NCBI GenBank assembly: GCA_018714625.1
Contig: DVNE01000037.1
Coordinates: 1 to 48,525 of the forward strand
Length of the DNA: 48,525 nt
DNA from: Candidatus Coproplasma excrementigallinarum
GTDB lineage: Bacteria > Bacillota > Clostridia > Christensenellales > Borkfalkiaceae
Direction: 5' to 3'
Shown here one piece after another: positions 18,046 through 27,861 of this stretch; positions within the stretch are counted from its first letter, which is position 1, and each line of letters starts with the position of its first letter. The notes beneath the pieces were generated by a model that saw only the letters and a list, made by a program, of their open reading frames with translations, was not told the origin of the DNA and made no database searches. Position numbers and translations under genes: made by a program.

Positions 18046-18239
18046 CCCACAGTCAAAACCCCGCAGATACGAGCAAGACAAGGAGCGTGCGGAACGGTGC
18101 GTGGGAGTTTTAAATAATTACAACGAAAGTTATTCTATTTTAAATATTTACGGGCGCAAGGAAGGTTTCCTTCCGCCAGCGCGACACAATTTGCGCATAC
18201 CTGCGCCTCAGCAGGGTGAATTGCCGCGATTATATTTTC

Positions 18240-18324
18240 GTGGGCGCTTAAATATCGCGGCAAGAGGGGCTGGCCACTCCACTCACGAAAAATGCCGCGC
18301 TCGGCCAGCGCGGCATTTTTGTGA
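18240..18324 (+). repeat. 85-bp element copy 2 (contains a terminator-like hairpin)
   Basis: Hairpin at 18288-18320, immediately downstream of the minus-strand ABC transporter stop. See copy 1. Confidence 0.9.
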
Positions 18325-18326
18325 AC

Positions 18327-20330
18327 TTACTCTAACTCAAATGCGCCCGTATAGAGCTGATAATACACTCCCTTCTGCGCAATAAGCTGGTCGTGCGTGC
18401 CGCGCTCTATAATGCGGCCGTGGTCGAGCACCATTATTGCCTGACTGTTGCGCACTGTTGAAAGGCGGTGCGCTATTACAAATACCGTGCGCCCCTCCAT
18501 CAGTTTATCCATACCTTGCTCTATAAGCTTTTCGGTACGCGTATCTATTGAAGAGGTCGCCTCGTCGAGAATGAGCACGGGACACTCGGAGACCATTGCG
18601 CGCGATATTGCAAGCAACTGACGCTGTCCCTGCGAAAGGTTGCCGCCATCGCCCTTTATCATTGTGTTGTAACCTTCGGGCAGGTGCCTTATAAAGTAGT
18701 CGGCATTGGCAAGCTTTGCGGCAGATATGCACTCCTCGTCGGTGGCGTTGAGCCTGCCGTAGCGTATATTGTTCATTACCGTACCCGTAAACAGATGCGT
18801 ATCCTGCAGGACTATGCCCAGCGAACGACGCAAATCGTCCTTATTTATGCTCTTTATATCCAGGCCGTCGTATGTTATCGAGCCGGACTGTATATCGTAA
18901 AACCTGTTTATGAGGTTGGTTATGGTGGTCTTGCCCGCGCCCGTAGCACCAACAAATGCTATCTTCTGGCCGGGCTTGGCATAGAGTGAGATATCCTTTA
19001 AAATAATCTTTTCGGGAGTATATCCGAATATTACGTCCTTGAAACGAATGTCGCCGCGGAGAGGGATATAGCTGAATGTGCCGTCCTTTTCGGGCTTTTT
19101 CCAGCTCCACTTTTCTACGCCGCCCTCGCCGTAGACCAAAGTTACGTCGCCACCCTTGTCTTCGTGCGGGGTATCGAAAATATCGAATATGCGCTCTGCA
19201 CCCGCAAGTCCCATGACGATTGCGTTGAACTGCATTGTCACCTGCTGTACAGGCTGGTTGAAGGAGCGTATGAGCGTAAGGAATGCTATAAGCACGCTTA
19301 CATCGCCTACGGTAAATGCGCCTGTGCCGTCACCGAAGGCTACACTGTAAAGCGAAAGCGCGCCTACGCTGTGCGTGGCAAAGAATATCGCGCCCACTAT
19401 TGCAACCACAACATACTGGAAATAGCTTAATATGTTGGACATGGGGCCGAGCATATTGGTGAGCTGGTTGGCCCTTGTTCCGCTTACTCGCAGCTCCTCA
19501 TTTATCTGGTGAAACCTCTCCCTCGCCTTATCCTCGTGGCAGAACACCTTTACGACCTTCTGACCCTCCATCATCTCTTCGACATAGCCGTTGACCTTGC
19601 CGATTGAAATCTGCTGTTTTAAGAACTGGCGGGAGGACTCGGCGCCGATAAACTTTATGCAAACTATATTTACGCTGAGAATTACAAGCATTACAAGCGT
19701 GAGCGTAAAACTCATGAATACCATGCAGAGGAACACCACCACTATTGTCACGACCGCGGAAATCATCTGCGGAACGGACTGCGAAAGCATCTGGCGGAGA
19801 GTATCGACATCGTTTGTGTAGCGGCTCATAAGTTCGCCGTGGGTGTGCGTATCAAAGTACCTTAAGGGCAGGTACTGCATGTTTATGAACATTTCGTCGC
19901 GCATTCTTTTTAAAGCGCCCTGCGCAATGAACACCATAAGTCTGTTGTACGAGAAAGTACTTAAGACGCCTACCACATACACGCATATGAGGGCTATTGT
20001 CCAGCTTAAAAGTTCCTGCTGCGCGCCCTGGACGCCGTTTACCATATCCTCTATTGCGCCTATGACGAAAGTGAGCATGAACGAACCCACTGCGCCAGCC
20101 GCCGAGGAGAGCACTATAAGTATGACGAGCAGCGCGGCGGCAATTTTGTTGCGGAAGGCGTAGTTGAGTACGCGCTTTAAAACCTTTATGGGGTTTTCAG
20201 GGCCGCTTCCCCTTATTTTTGCAACGCGGTGGCCGTTCTCGGTGCCGTGCTGCTGAATACGCCTCTTCTGGTCGGCGTTGAGGTTTTCGTACTGTTCGTG
20301 AACAGAAGGCTGTTTTATCTTTTTAGTCAT
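18327..20330 (-). CDS. ABC exporter, fused permease/ATPase (canonical NBD)
   Basis: Walker A GATGAGKTT, LSQGQRQLLAISRA, Walker B VLILDEATSSID, H-loop VIAHRLS. Confidence 0.95.
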   Translation of the reverse strand: MTKKIKQPSVHEQYENLNADQKRRIQQHGTENGHRVAKIRGSGPENPIKVLKRVLNYAFRNKIAAALLVILIVLSSAAGAVGSFMLTFVIGAIEDMVNGVQGAQQELLSWTIALICVYVVGVLSTFSYNRLMVFIAQGALKRMRDEMFINMQYLPLRYFDTHTHGELMSRYTNDVDTLRQMLSQSVPQMISAVVTIVVVFLCMVFMSFTLTLVMLVILSVNIVCIKFIGAESSRQFLKQQISIGKVNGYVEEMMEGQKVVKVFCHEDKARERFHQINEELRVSGTRANQLTNMLGPMSNILSYFQYVVVAIVGAIFFATHSVGALSLYSVAFGDGTGAFTVGDVSVLIAFLTLIRSFNQPVQQVTMQFNAIVMGLAGAERIFDIFDTPHEDKGGDVTLVYGEGGVEKWSWKKPEKDGTFSYIPLRGDIRFKDVIFGYTPEKIILKDISLYAKPGQKIAFVGATGAGKTTITNLINRFYDIQSGSITYDGLDIKSINKDDLRRSLGIVLQDTHLFTGTVMNNIRYGRLNATDEECISAAKLANADYFIRHLPEGYNTMIKGDGGNLSQGQRQLLAISRAMVSECPVLILDEATSSIDTRTEKLIEQGMDKLMEGRTVFVIAHRLSTVRNSQAIMVLDHGRIIERGTHDQLIAQKGVYYQLYTGAFELE

Positions 20331-22095
20331 TTATGTCACCTCCGTCCTCTTCGTCTGCCTTGCCCTTTACCTGAGAAAGGTAAACTTCCTGGTAAATCGC
20401 ATTATTTTTGAGCAGCTCTTCGTGAGTGCCTATGCCCGAAATTTTGCCCTCGTCGAGCACGACTATTCTGTCGGCGTCCTCAACCGAGGCCACGCGCTGG
20501 GCTATTATAATTTTGGTGACGTCGGGCGCGTGCGTGCGCAGAGAGTGCCTTATCATTGCGTCTGTCTTGGTATCTACGGCCGAAGTGGAGTCGTCGAAGA
20601 TTATTACCTTGGGCTTTCTGAGCAGGGCGCGCGCTATGCACAGCCTCTGCTTCTGTCCGCCCGATACATTTACGCCGCCCTGGCCTAAGTCGTACTGATA
20701 TTTGCCGGGCAGCTGCTGTATAAATTCGTCGGCGCAGGCCTGACGACACGCCTCCTCTATCTGCTCCTGCGTGGCGTTTTCGTCGCCCCACCTTAGGTTT
20801 TCGGCAATAGAGCCCGAGAACAGCACGTTCTTCTGAAGCACCATTGCCACCTTGGAGCGCAGGGTGTCGAGGTCGTAGTTACGGACGTCCACGCCGCCCA
20901 CCTTTACGCTGCCCGAAGATACGTCGTACAGCCTGGGAATGAGCGACACGAGCGAGGACTTGCCCGAACCGGTTGCGCCTATTATGCCTATCGTTTCGCC
21001 AGACTTTATGTGCAGGTCTATATCCTTGAGCACGGTTACGTCGGCCTTCTGGATATAGGACATAAACACGTCGTTGAAATCTATGCTGCCGTCCTTTACC
21101 TCGGTTATGGCATTTTCGGGCTTGGGCAGAGTGGTCTTTTCTTCAAGCACGGCGGCTATTCGGTCCATAGAGCCCTTTGAAAGCGATATGTACTGCAGGC
21201 ACATCGCAACCAGCATTACCGCCGTAAGAATTTGCGTCATATACTGCAACAGTGAAGTGAGGTTGCCCATGGTAAAATCCGTGTATTCAGATATTATCAT
21301 ATTGCCGCCCATAATAAGCAAAAGTATCATGGCGACATATATTACACACTGAACAACGGGCATGAGGTAGTTGAGCAGCTTTTCCGCCTTGACGGAGTAG
21401 TTGTATACGTCCTGAGTGGCGGCGCGCATCTTTTCCATCTCGTGCTCCTCGCGCACATAGGATTTGACTACCCTTATTGCGGTGAGGTCCTCCTGCACAA
21501 CGCGGTTGAGGTTATCGTACTTTTTGAACATTATGCGGAAGGGCGTGGAAACGCGCACCATAATAATACCGACTATAATGGCGAGCACTACGGCGGCGGC
21601 AATGAATATACCGCCCATTGTGGGGGATATTATGAACGTCATCACCGACGCGAATATAAAGAGTATGGGTGCGCGCACGAGCATTCTTATACACATCTGG
21701 AATGCAAGCTGCACGTTGCTGACGTCGGTTGTTATTCGCGTTATAAGGCTTGCCGTAGAAAAGTTATCTATGTTGGCAAAGGAATAGGTCTGGATATTGT
21801 CGTACATATCGTAGCGCAGGTTGGCTGCAAAGCCGGCAGACGCCTTTGACGCGAGGCGACCGCCCATAATTCCGCAGAACAGCGCGAACGCTGCGCAGGC
21901 AATCATTGCAAGACCGTACCAGACAATATTCATGCTGAAAGTAGTCGTCTCTGCCATCGCCGTAATTTCGTCGATAAGAAAGCCCATAAGGAAGGGGATT
22001 ATTATCTCCATCGAGGCTTCACCTATCATGACGAGCGGCGTGAGAATGGATACAGTTTTATACTGCTTTACGCTCTTTAAAAGTGTTCTTACCAT
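20323..22095 (-). CDS. ABC exporter, fused permease/ATPase (degenerate NBD partner)
   Basis: Walker A GATGSGKSS, VSGGQKQRLCIARALL, Walker B VIIFDDSTSAVD, IIIAQRVASV. 8-bp overlap with the upstream-named partner. Confidence 0.95.
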   Translation of the reverse strand: MVRTLLKSVKQYKTVSILTPLVMIGEASMEIIIPFLMGFLIDEITAMAETTTFSMNIVWYGLAMIACAAFALFCGIMGGRLASKASAGFAANLRYDMYDNIQTYSFANIDNFSTASLITRITTDVSNVQLAFQMCIRMLVRAPILFIFASVMTFIISPTMGGIFIAAAVVLAIIVGIIMVRVSTPFRIMFKKYDNLNRVVQEDLTAIRVVKSYVREEHEMEKMRAATQDVYNYSVKAEKLLNYLMPVVQCVIYVAMILLLIMGGNMIISEYTDFTMGNLTSLLQYMTQILTAVMLVAMCLQYISLSKGSMDRIAAVLEEKTTLPKPENAITEVKDGSIDFNDVFMSYIQKADVTVLKDIDLHIKSGETIGIIGATGSGKSSLVSLIPRLYDVSSGSVKVGGVDVRNYDLDTLRSKVAMVLQKNVLFSGSIAENLRWGDENATQEQIEEACRQACADEFIQQLPGKYQYDLGQGGVNVSGGQKQRLCIARALLRKPKVIIFDDSTSAVDTKTDAMIRHSLRTHAPDVTKIIIAQRVASVEDADRIVVLDEGKISGIGTHEELLKNNAIYQEVYLSQVKGKADEEDGGDIND

Positions 22096-22355
22096 TAATC
22101 GTCTCCTGTTAGGTCAAAAATAAAAGCTGTAAAAAGACTGCTTAAGTTTGGTGGTTTTTGTTTGCGCACAGCCGATTGAGGCCCTGATATGCCCGATTGA
22201 CTGTGAATGTACCGCGTGCGGGTTACGGGCGGCGCGGAGTGCAGCGGTTAGTCGGCCCGCGTGCGGGTTACGACGGGCGGCACGGGGCGCGGCGGATTTG
22301 CAACGGTTGCACTTTGATATAAATAACGCAAACGATTGTAATCTGCAAACGCCAT

Positions 22356-22391
22356 GAATTTAAATTGAGCCGCGAATTTAAATTGAGCCGC
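22356..22391. repeat. 18-bp tandem duplication
   Basis: GAATTTAAATTGAGCCGC twice in tandem, just downstream of the marR stop. Confidence 0.9.
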
Positions 22392-22397
22392 GTGCGG

Positions 22398-22829
22398 TTA
22401 CTCGTTGATATGGTTGAAAATTTTTATGAGCAGAACTTTAAGCTGTTCCTGCTCCTCCTCCGTGAGTGCGTCCTGAATGATGGCATCACATTTATCCATC
22501 AGCTCGCGCTGTTCAAGGCACAATTTTTCACCCTTTTCAGTGAGCTCTATAAACTTTGTGCGTGCGTCTCCCTCTGCAAATGTACGCGTGACATACCCGC
22601 AGGATGTGAGGTTTGCAAGCAGGGTAGACACCGACGACGCGCGCAGGTTGAGCTGTTTTTCCACATCGCGCTGGCATACTTTTTTGCCCTGAAGGGCGCT
22701 TTTGTGGACAAATACAAGCGTCTGGAGCTGCGCTCCCGTTATGCCGAAGGAAGATAAATTTTCGCTGTTGCGCCTTTCTATCTCCCTGTTCACATAGCAC
22801 ATTAAACCAAAAAGTCTTCTGTTTTCCAA
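22398..22829 (-). CDS. MarR family transcriptional regulator
   Basis: GITGAQLQTLVFVHKSALQGKKVCQRDVEKQLNLRASSVSTLLANLTSCGYVTRTFAEGDARTKFIELTEKGEKL. Confidence 0.92.
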   Translation of the reverse strand: MENRRLFGLMCYVNREIERRNSENLSSFGITGAQLQTLVFVHKSALQGKKVCQRDVEKQLNLRASSVSTLLANLTSCGYVTRTFAEGDARTKFIELTEKGEKLCLEQRELMDKCDAIIQDALTEEEQEQLKVLLIKIFNHINE

Positions 22830-22891
22830 AATGCTTTACCTCTTTTATGCCCTGAAAAAGTGCATTTTTAAATCTTCCAAGGCTGCGATAA

Positions 22892-22905
22892 GTTAGATAA
22901 CTAAC
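22892..22905. promoter_or_regulatory. Candidate MarR operator
   Basis: GTTAG-ataa-CTAAC inverted repeat, just downstream of the predicted -10 box of the marR-ABC operon. Confidence 0.5.
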
Positions 22906-22924
22906 AGTTTGAAACCGAAATTAT

Positions 22925-22952
22925 TTTATATTATTTATCTCATATTTGTCAA
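22925..22952 (-). promoter_or_regulatory. Promoter of the marR-ABC operon
   Basis: Minus strand TTGACA, 16 bp spacer, TATAAA. Confidence 0.6.
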
Positions 22953-23196
22953 GCAAAAAAATATTTTTAATGTCGACGGCGCAAAATGTTACTACATTAA
23001 AAAACAATTATATATTTTAACATTCATAAACACGCACAAACGGCAAAATAATGGCGGTAAAAATACCGCCATACACAGGCTGTACGCCCGCAACTCGTTA
23101 TTGCGGGCAAACGCGCGCCAAACAAAAAAATGGCAGAAAAAAGGCAACCTTACATCAAAATAGCGGGCAAATTGCCCGCCGTAAACAATAAAAAAA

Positions 23197-23215
23197 GGCA
23201 GACAAATTGCCTGCC
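23197..23215 (-). terminator. Intrinsic terminator after dnaJ
   Basis: Minus strand GGCAGGCAA-t-TTGTCTGCC followed by TTTTTTT. Confidence 0.75.
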
Positions 23216-23267
23216 CGAATATTAATACTTAATGCAAACTTATTAAAGTGCGCAATTAAGCTTTATT

Positions 23268-24428
23268 TTACTGCTTGCCGATGTCCTTGCCGTAGACCGC
23301 TGTAACGGTGCTTGCAAACTTAGACATTTTATCGTAAGACTTGAGCGTAAGACTGTCTTCGAAGTCCGAAAGCGTCTTGGCCTGGTCGCGGGTTACGCGC
23401 GAAGGTACCTCTATCTCTACCGTTACATAGAGGTTGCCAGTGCCGTTGACAGTTTTTACGCCCTTGCCCTTAAGACAGAAGCGCGTGCCGGACGCCGTGC
23501 CCTCGGGAATGGGATATTCTATCATATCGTCTATGCCGGGGACGAGTATCTTGCCGCCGCATACCGCCGTCTTGTACGAGATGGGCACGGTGACAAACAA
23601 ATCCTTATCTTCCCTGCGCAGCAGCTTGTGCGGCTCTATCTGGAAATAGATGTACAGGTCGCCGGGCTCGCCGCCGTTGGGCGCTGCCTGACCAAATCCG
23701 CGCTTGCGGAGAGAACTATCCTTATCTACGCCCGCGGGAATGTTTACGGTAAAGCGCGTCTGAACGCGGTTTGAGCCTTTACCCTTGCAGTCGGGGCATT
23801 TTTCGGTAATCTTCCTGCCCGTGCCGCCGCAATCGGGGCATGCGCCCACCTGAATGGTGCGGCCGAAGATGGTATCCTGCTGGAACTTTACCCTGCCCGT
23901 GCCGCCGCAGCGCGTACACTTCTGGTATGCCGTGCCGCCGCGCGCGCCCGTTCCGTTGCAGGAATGGCAGGGCTCGTTGCGGAAGTAGCTTATCTCTTTG
24001 GTGCAGCCCTTTATGGCGTCGAGGAAGGAAAGGCGCACAGTCTGCTCTATATCGGCGCCGCGTTCAGGACGCGCCTGGCGCGCCGAACCGCCGAAGCCGC
24101 CGCCGAACATCGAGCTGATTATGTCCTCAAATCCGCCGAAACCGCCCTGCGAAAAGCCCGAAAAGCCCGAAAAACCGTTGCCTCCGCCCATTCCGCCCAT
24201 ATTGGGATGGTCGAGCTCGAAATCGTACTGCTTCCTCTTCTGCTCGTCAGAGAGTACGGCGTTTGCCTCGTTTACCTCTTTGAACTTATCGGCCGCCTCT
24301 TTATCGCCGGGGTGAAAGTCGGGGTGATACTGCTTTGCAAGCTTGCGGTAAGCCGACTTTATTTCGTCCTGAGTGGCATTGCGCCCCACTCCTAAAATTT
24401 CGTAATAGTTCTTTTTATTTTCTGCCAT
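23268..24428 (-). CDS. dnaJ: Chaperone DnaJ
   Basis: J-domain [31 protein letters not shown] region, four CxxCxGxG zinc motifs. Confidence 0.97.
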   Translation of the reverse strand: MAENKKNYYEILGVGRNATQDEIKSAYRKLAKQYHPDFHPGDKEAADKFKEVNEANAVLSDEQKRKQYDFELDHPNMGGMGGGNGFSGFSGFSQGGFGGFEDIISSMFGGGFGGSARQARPERGADIEQTVRLSFLDAIKGCTKEISYFRNEPCHSCNGTGARGGTAYQKCTRCGGTGRVKFQQDTIFGRTIQVGACPDCGGTGRKITEKCPDCKGKGSNRVQTRFTVNIPAGVDKDSSLRKRGFGQAAPNGGEPGDLYIYFQIEPHKLLRREDKDLFVTVPISYKTAVCGGKILVPGIDDMIEYPIPEGTASGTRFCLKGKGVKTVNGTGNLYVTVEIEVPSRVTRDQAKTLSDFEDSLTLKSYDKMSKFASTVTAVYGKDIGKQ

Positions 24429-24736
24429 TGGTTTACCTTAAAATCGGGCGCAGGAGCGCGCCTTTTAAAAATTGACCGCCATATATGCCGCAACTATTGG
24501 CTTTTTTGCGCCATATATGCCGCGCGCGGCACACAAGCGGCGTGTTAACATCGCACGGCGCACGGAGAATTTTCCCTCCCCGTGCGCCCGATTGATTTAA
24601 ATTAATTTGCACTTCCGAAAGCCCGCTGCAAGCGGCTGTGCGTTGGCATTTTGCCGCCGCAAGGTTGCCCCTTGAAACACGCCTGCAACAGTCTGTTTTT
24701 ACAGAAACTATGCTGCAAAAAGCTCAGAAGTTTTTA

Positions 24737-26539
24737 TCAGTTATGCTGGTTGAACTCGGTGTCGTCACCGTTGCCGCCGTTTGCGCCGTTGCCGGGGTTG
24801 CTGCCCTGAGCCTGCTGATATATCTTTGCAATGACGGGCTGGATTTCACGCGTGAGCGTTTCGCTTGCCGCCTTAATCCTTTCGTCGTCGCCCGAATCAA
24901 GCTCGGTCTTTGCCTTTGCTATGGCGTCATCAACCGTCTTCTTATCCTCTTCAGAGAGCTTGTCGCCGGCCTCTTTTACAGTCTTTTCAAGGCTGTCTAT
25001 CATGGCCTCGAGGTTGTTCTTGTTATCGACAGCCTCTTTACGCTTCTTATCCTCTTCAGCGTAGCGCTCTGCATCCTTTACGGCCTTATCGATATCCTCT
25101 TCGGAAAGGTTGGTAGAGGCCGTTATGGTTATATTGGTGCTCTTGCCCGTGCCGAGGTCTTTGGCCGTTACGTTTACTATGCCGTTGGCATCGACATCGA
25201 AGGTTACCTCTATCTGAGGTACGCCACGGGGTGCGGGAGGAATATCGGTAAGCATGAACCTGCCGAGCGACTTGTTATCCTTTGCGAACTTCCTTTCGCC
25301 CTGAAGCACGTTAATTTCAACGCCGGGCTGGTTATCTGCCGCGGTAGAGAATACCTGGCTCTTCTTTACAGGGATAGTGGTGTTACGCTCGATAAGGGGC
25401 GTGGATACGCCGCCGAGCGTTTCGATGCCCAGCGTAAGGGGCATTACATCGAGCAGAAGCACGTCTTTTACTTCGCCCGAAAGCACGCCGCCCTGAATAG
25501 CCGCGCCGATGGCAACGCATTCATCGGGGTTGATGCCCTTGAAGGGCTCTTTGCCGGTGATCTGCTTTACTTTATCGAATACGGCGGGAATACGCGTAGA
25601 GCCGCCCACCATTATTACCTTGGAAATATCGTTGTACGTAAGTCCGGCATCTGCCATGGCCTTGCGCATGGGTTCTACCGTGCGGTCTACAAGGTCTGAA
25701 GTGAGACTGTCGAACTTCTGCCTTGAAAGGTCGTAGTCAAGGTGCTGAGGAGCGCCGTCTACCACCGTTATGAAGGGCAGGTTGATGTTGGTGTTGGTCA
25801 TGCCCGAAAGCTCTATCTTTGCCTTTTCGGCTGCTTCCTTGAGCCTCTGCATAGCCATTCTGTCTTTTGAAAGATCTACGCCGGTATCCTTCTTGAAGTT
25901 TTCTACCAGCCAATCTATAATCTTGTTATCGAAGTCATCGCCGCCGAGGTGAGTATCGCCGTTGGTGGCAAGTACTTCAAACACGCCGTCGCCTATTTCA
26001 AGTATAGATACATCGAACGTGCCGCCGCCGAGGTCGTAAATCATGACCTTCTGGCTGCCTTCCTGCTTATCGAGGCCGTAGGCGAGCGCTGCCGCGGTAG
26101 GTTCGTTTATTATACGGAGTACGTTAAGACCTGCGATTTTGCCCGCATCCTTGGTCGCCTGACGCTGCGAATCGTTGAAGTATGCAGGGCAGGTGATTAC
26201 GGCGTCGGTTACCTTGCCGCCGAGGTAGCTTTCGGCATCAGCCTTGAGCTTTGACAAAATCATTGCAGAGATTTCCTGAGGAGAATATCCCTTATCTATA
26301 TTTACTTTATATGCCTCGCCCATATGCCTCTTTATAGAGATGACAGTTTTATCGGGCTGGGCAACGGCAAGACGCTTTGCCGCCTGGCCTACAATCCTGC
26401 TGCCGTCGGCTTTGAAAGATACGACTGAAGGAGTTGTTCTGCTACCTTCGCTGTTGGGTATTACGACGGGTTCACCGCCTTCCATAACCGCCACGCACGA
26501 GTTGGTCGTGCCGAGGTCGATACCAATTACTTTTCCCAT
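24737..26539 (-). CDS. dnaK: Chaperone DnaK
   Basis: [65 protein letters not shown]. Confidence 0.98.
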   Translation of the reverse strand: MGKVIGIDLGTTNSCVAVMEGGEPVVIPNSEGSRTTPSVVSFKADGSRIVGQAAKRLAVAQPDKTVISIKRHMGEAYKVNIDKGYSPQEISAMILSKLKADAESYLGGKVTDAVITCPAYFNDSQRQATKDAGKIAGLNVLRIINEPTAAALAYGLDKQEGSQKVMIYDLGGGTFDVSILEIGDGVFEVLATNGDTHLGGDDFDNKIIDWLVENFKKDTGVDLSKDRMAMQRLKEAAEKAKIELSGMTNTNINLPFITVVDGAPQHLDYDLSRQKFDSLTSDLVDRTVEPMRKAMADAGLTYNDISKVIMVGGSTRIPAVFDKVKQITGKEPFKGINPDECVAIGAAIQGGVLSGEVKDVLLLDVMPLTLGIETLGGVSTPLIERNTTIPVKKSQVFSTAADNQPGVEINVLQGERKFAKDNKSLGRFMLTDIPPAPRGVPQIEVTFDVDANGIVNVTAKDLGTGKSTNITITASTNLSEEDIDKAVKDAERYAEEDKKRKEAVDNKNNLEAMIDSLEKTVKEAGDKLSEEDKKTVDDAIAKAKTELDSGDDERIKAASETLTREIQPVIAKIYQQAQGSNPGNGANGGNGDDTEFNQHN

Positions 26540-26827
26540 AATCATTACTCCTTATTAGATGTATTTCACATTTTATCCGCTTTACCGACCTGTAAGCCGT
26601 GTTTTGCGGGATTTGAGGAATGCTCCTCCGGCGGTTAATTCTTCACACCTTAACGCCGCCGTCGCATCGGGTGCGCTCGCTTTCGCGATATATAGGTAGC
26701 GCTCAAGCGGCCGAACCGCCTTGCGCAGGTTTTTATCTTTGTGCAGCTTTAAAAACTTTTAAATTCATTCAGCTTTGTGCGTGCGTCTTATTTATCCAGA
26801 TGTGCGGCGCTTGCAGCTTATATGAAT

Positions 26828-27484
26828 TTAAACGGTGACTGAAACCTGGGCAAACCTTATTACCTTTCCCCCCTGCTTATACCCTTTTTTGAGTACGAGC
26901 TTTACGGTGTTGGGCTGTTCGCCCTCGCCGCAGGGAACATTCATAACGGCTTCGGCAAGTTTTTCGTCGAACTTGTCGCCCGAGGCAATAGCTATTTCTT
27001 CTACGCCGAGCGATGCAAGAATGTTTTTGAAGTTCTTTATTATTTTATCTATGCCGGCCTTTGTGGCCTCATCTTTTGCCGAATCAATCGCATAACCGAA
27101 AGTGTCTGCAACGGGCAGAAGTTTGAGTATTGCCTCTGCCTTGCCGTCTTCATAGGCCTGCGAGGCCTTTGCGGCGGTGCGCTTGCGGTAGTTATCGTAT
27201 TCGGCTGAAACCGAATACCACTTACGCTTGTAATCTTCGGCAAGTGCCTGAGCTTTTTCAAGCTCAGAAGGTTCTTTTTTCTTGCTTTCGGCCTCGGGAA
27301 GTTCCTTTTCAAGGTCCTCCGTTTCGGGAAGCTCCTTTTCAAGGTCCTCCGTCTCGGGAAGGTCTTTTTCAAGATCCTCCGTCTCGGGAAGCTCCTTTTC
27401 GGGGTCCTCCACTTCGGGGAGTTCCTCTTCGGCCGAGGCTTTTTTATTATTCTTTTTCTTTATATTTTCCTCGTCGTTAAACAT
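26828..27484 (-). CDS. grpE: Nucleotide exchange factor GrpE with repeat-expanded acidic N-terminus
   Basis: AEYDNYRKRTAAKASQAYEDGKAEAILKLLPVADTFGYAI...GVEEIAIASGDKFDEKLAEAVMNVPC. Start trimmed to MFNDEENIKKK. Confidence 0.93.
   Translation of the reverse strand: MFNDEENIKKKNNKKASAEEELPEVEDPEKELPETEDLEKDLPETEDLEKELPETEDLEKELPEAESKKKEPSELEKAQALAEDYKRKWYSVSAEYDNYRKRTAAKASQAYEDGKAEAILKLLPVADTFGYAIDSAKDEATKAGIDKIIKNFKNILASLGVEEIAIASGDKFDEKLAEAVMNVPCGEGEQPNTVKLVLKKGYKQGGKVIRFAQVSVTV
27294..27430. repeat. 30-bp tandem repeat (about 4.5 units) inside grpE
   Basis: Unit tcgggaagctccttttcaaggtcctccgtc, encoding the decapeptide (E)DLEKELPET. Confidence 0.92.
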
Positions 27485-27577
27485 AAGCTCAATCTCGCTT
27501 TTCGTTTTACAGTAATAATATAAACAAAGGCGCCCGCCTTTAACCAAAAATACGCAAAATTTTTTTGATTTTGCAAC

Positions 27578-27597
27578 CATTTTACTATGGTAAAATG
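27578..27597. promoter_or_regulatory. 20-bp near-palindrome upstream of grpE
   Basis: CATTTTAC-tatg-GTAAAATG. Confidence 0.45.
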
Positions 27598-27861
27598 CAC
27601 CTGCCGTTTTATAGCGCCAAACGCGCCTCTTCAGCGGCTTTAAGTGCAGAAAATGTGCGCGCAATTTTAAGCGGGGCAAAATTGCAAGCCGTAAGAAATT
27701 TACATTGAGCACGGCAATATAAAACAGCGCAGACATGAAAATCAGCACGGCGGCATAAAAAAATTCCGCGCAGGCATTGCACGGAATTTATTGTTTTAAA
27801 TTTTTGAAAAGAGCGAATAACTTCTGCGGCACAAAATTTTACTGCCGCCTCCGCACTTATG

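Noticed and set aside
17939-18385. 148-aa ORF across the two 85-bp repeats
   Set aside because: It translates the repeat and terminator hairpins (CRARPARHFC twice) and runs into the ABC gene; explained by the duplicated element.
24638-25699. 353-aa plus-strand ORF opposite dnaK
   Set aside because: Antisense shadow of a highly conserved gene.
27294-27430. Possible CRISPR array
   Set aside because: Contiguous 30-bp tandem units without spacers, in frame within grpE.
27282-27515. Ser-rich repetitive plus-strand ORF (SGSSFSRSSV)n
   Set aside because: Antisense translation of the grpE tandem repeat.
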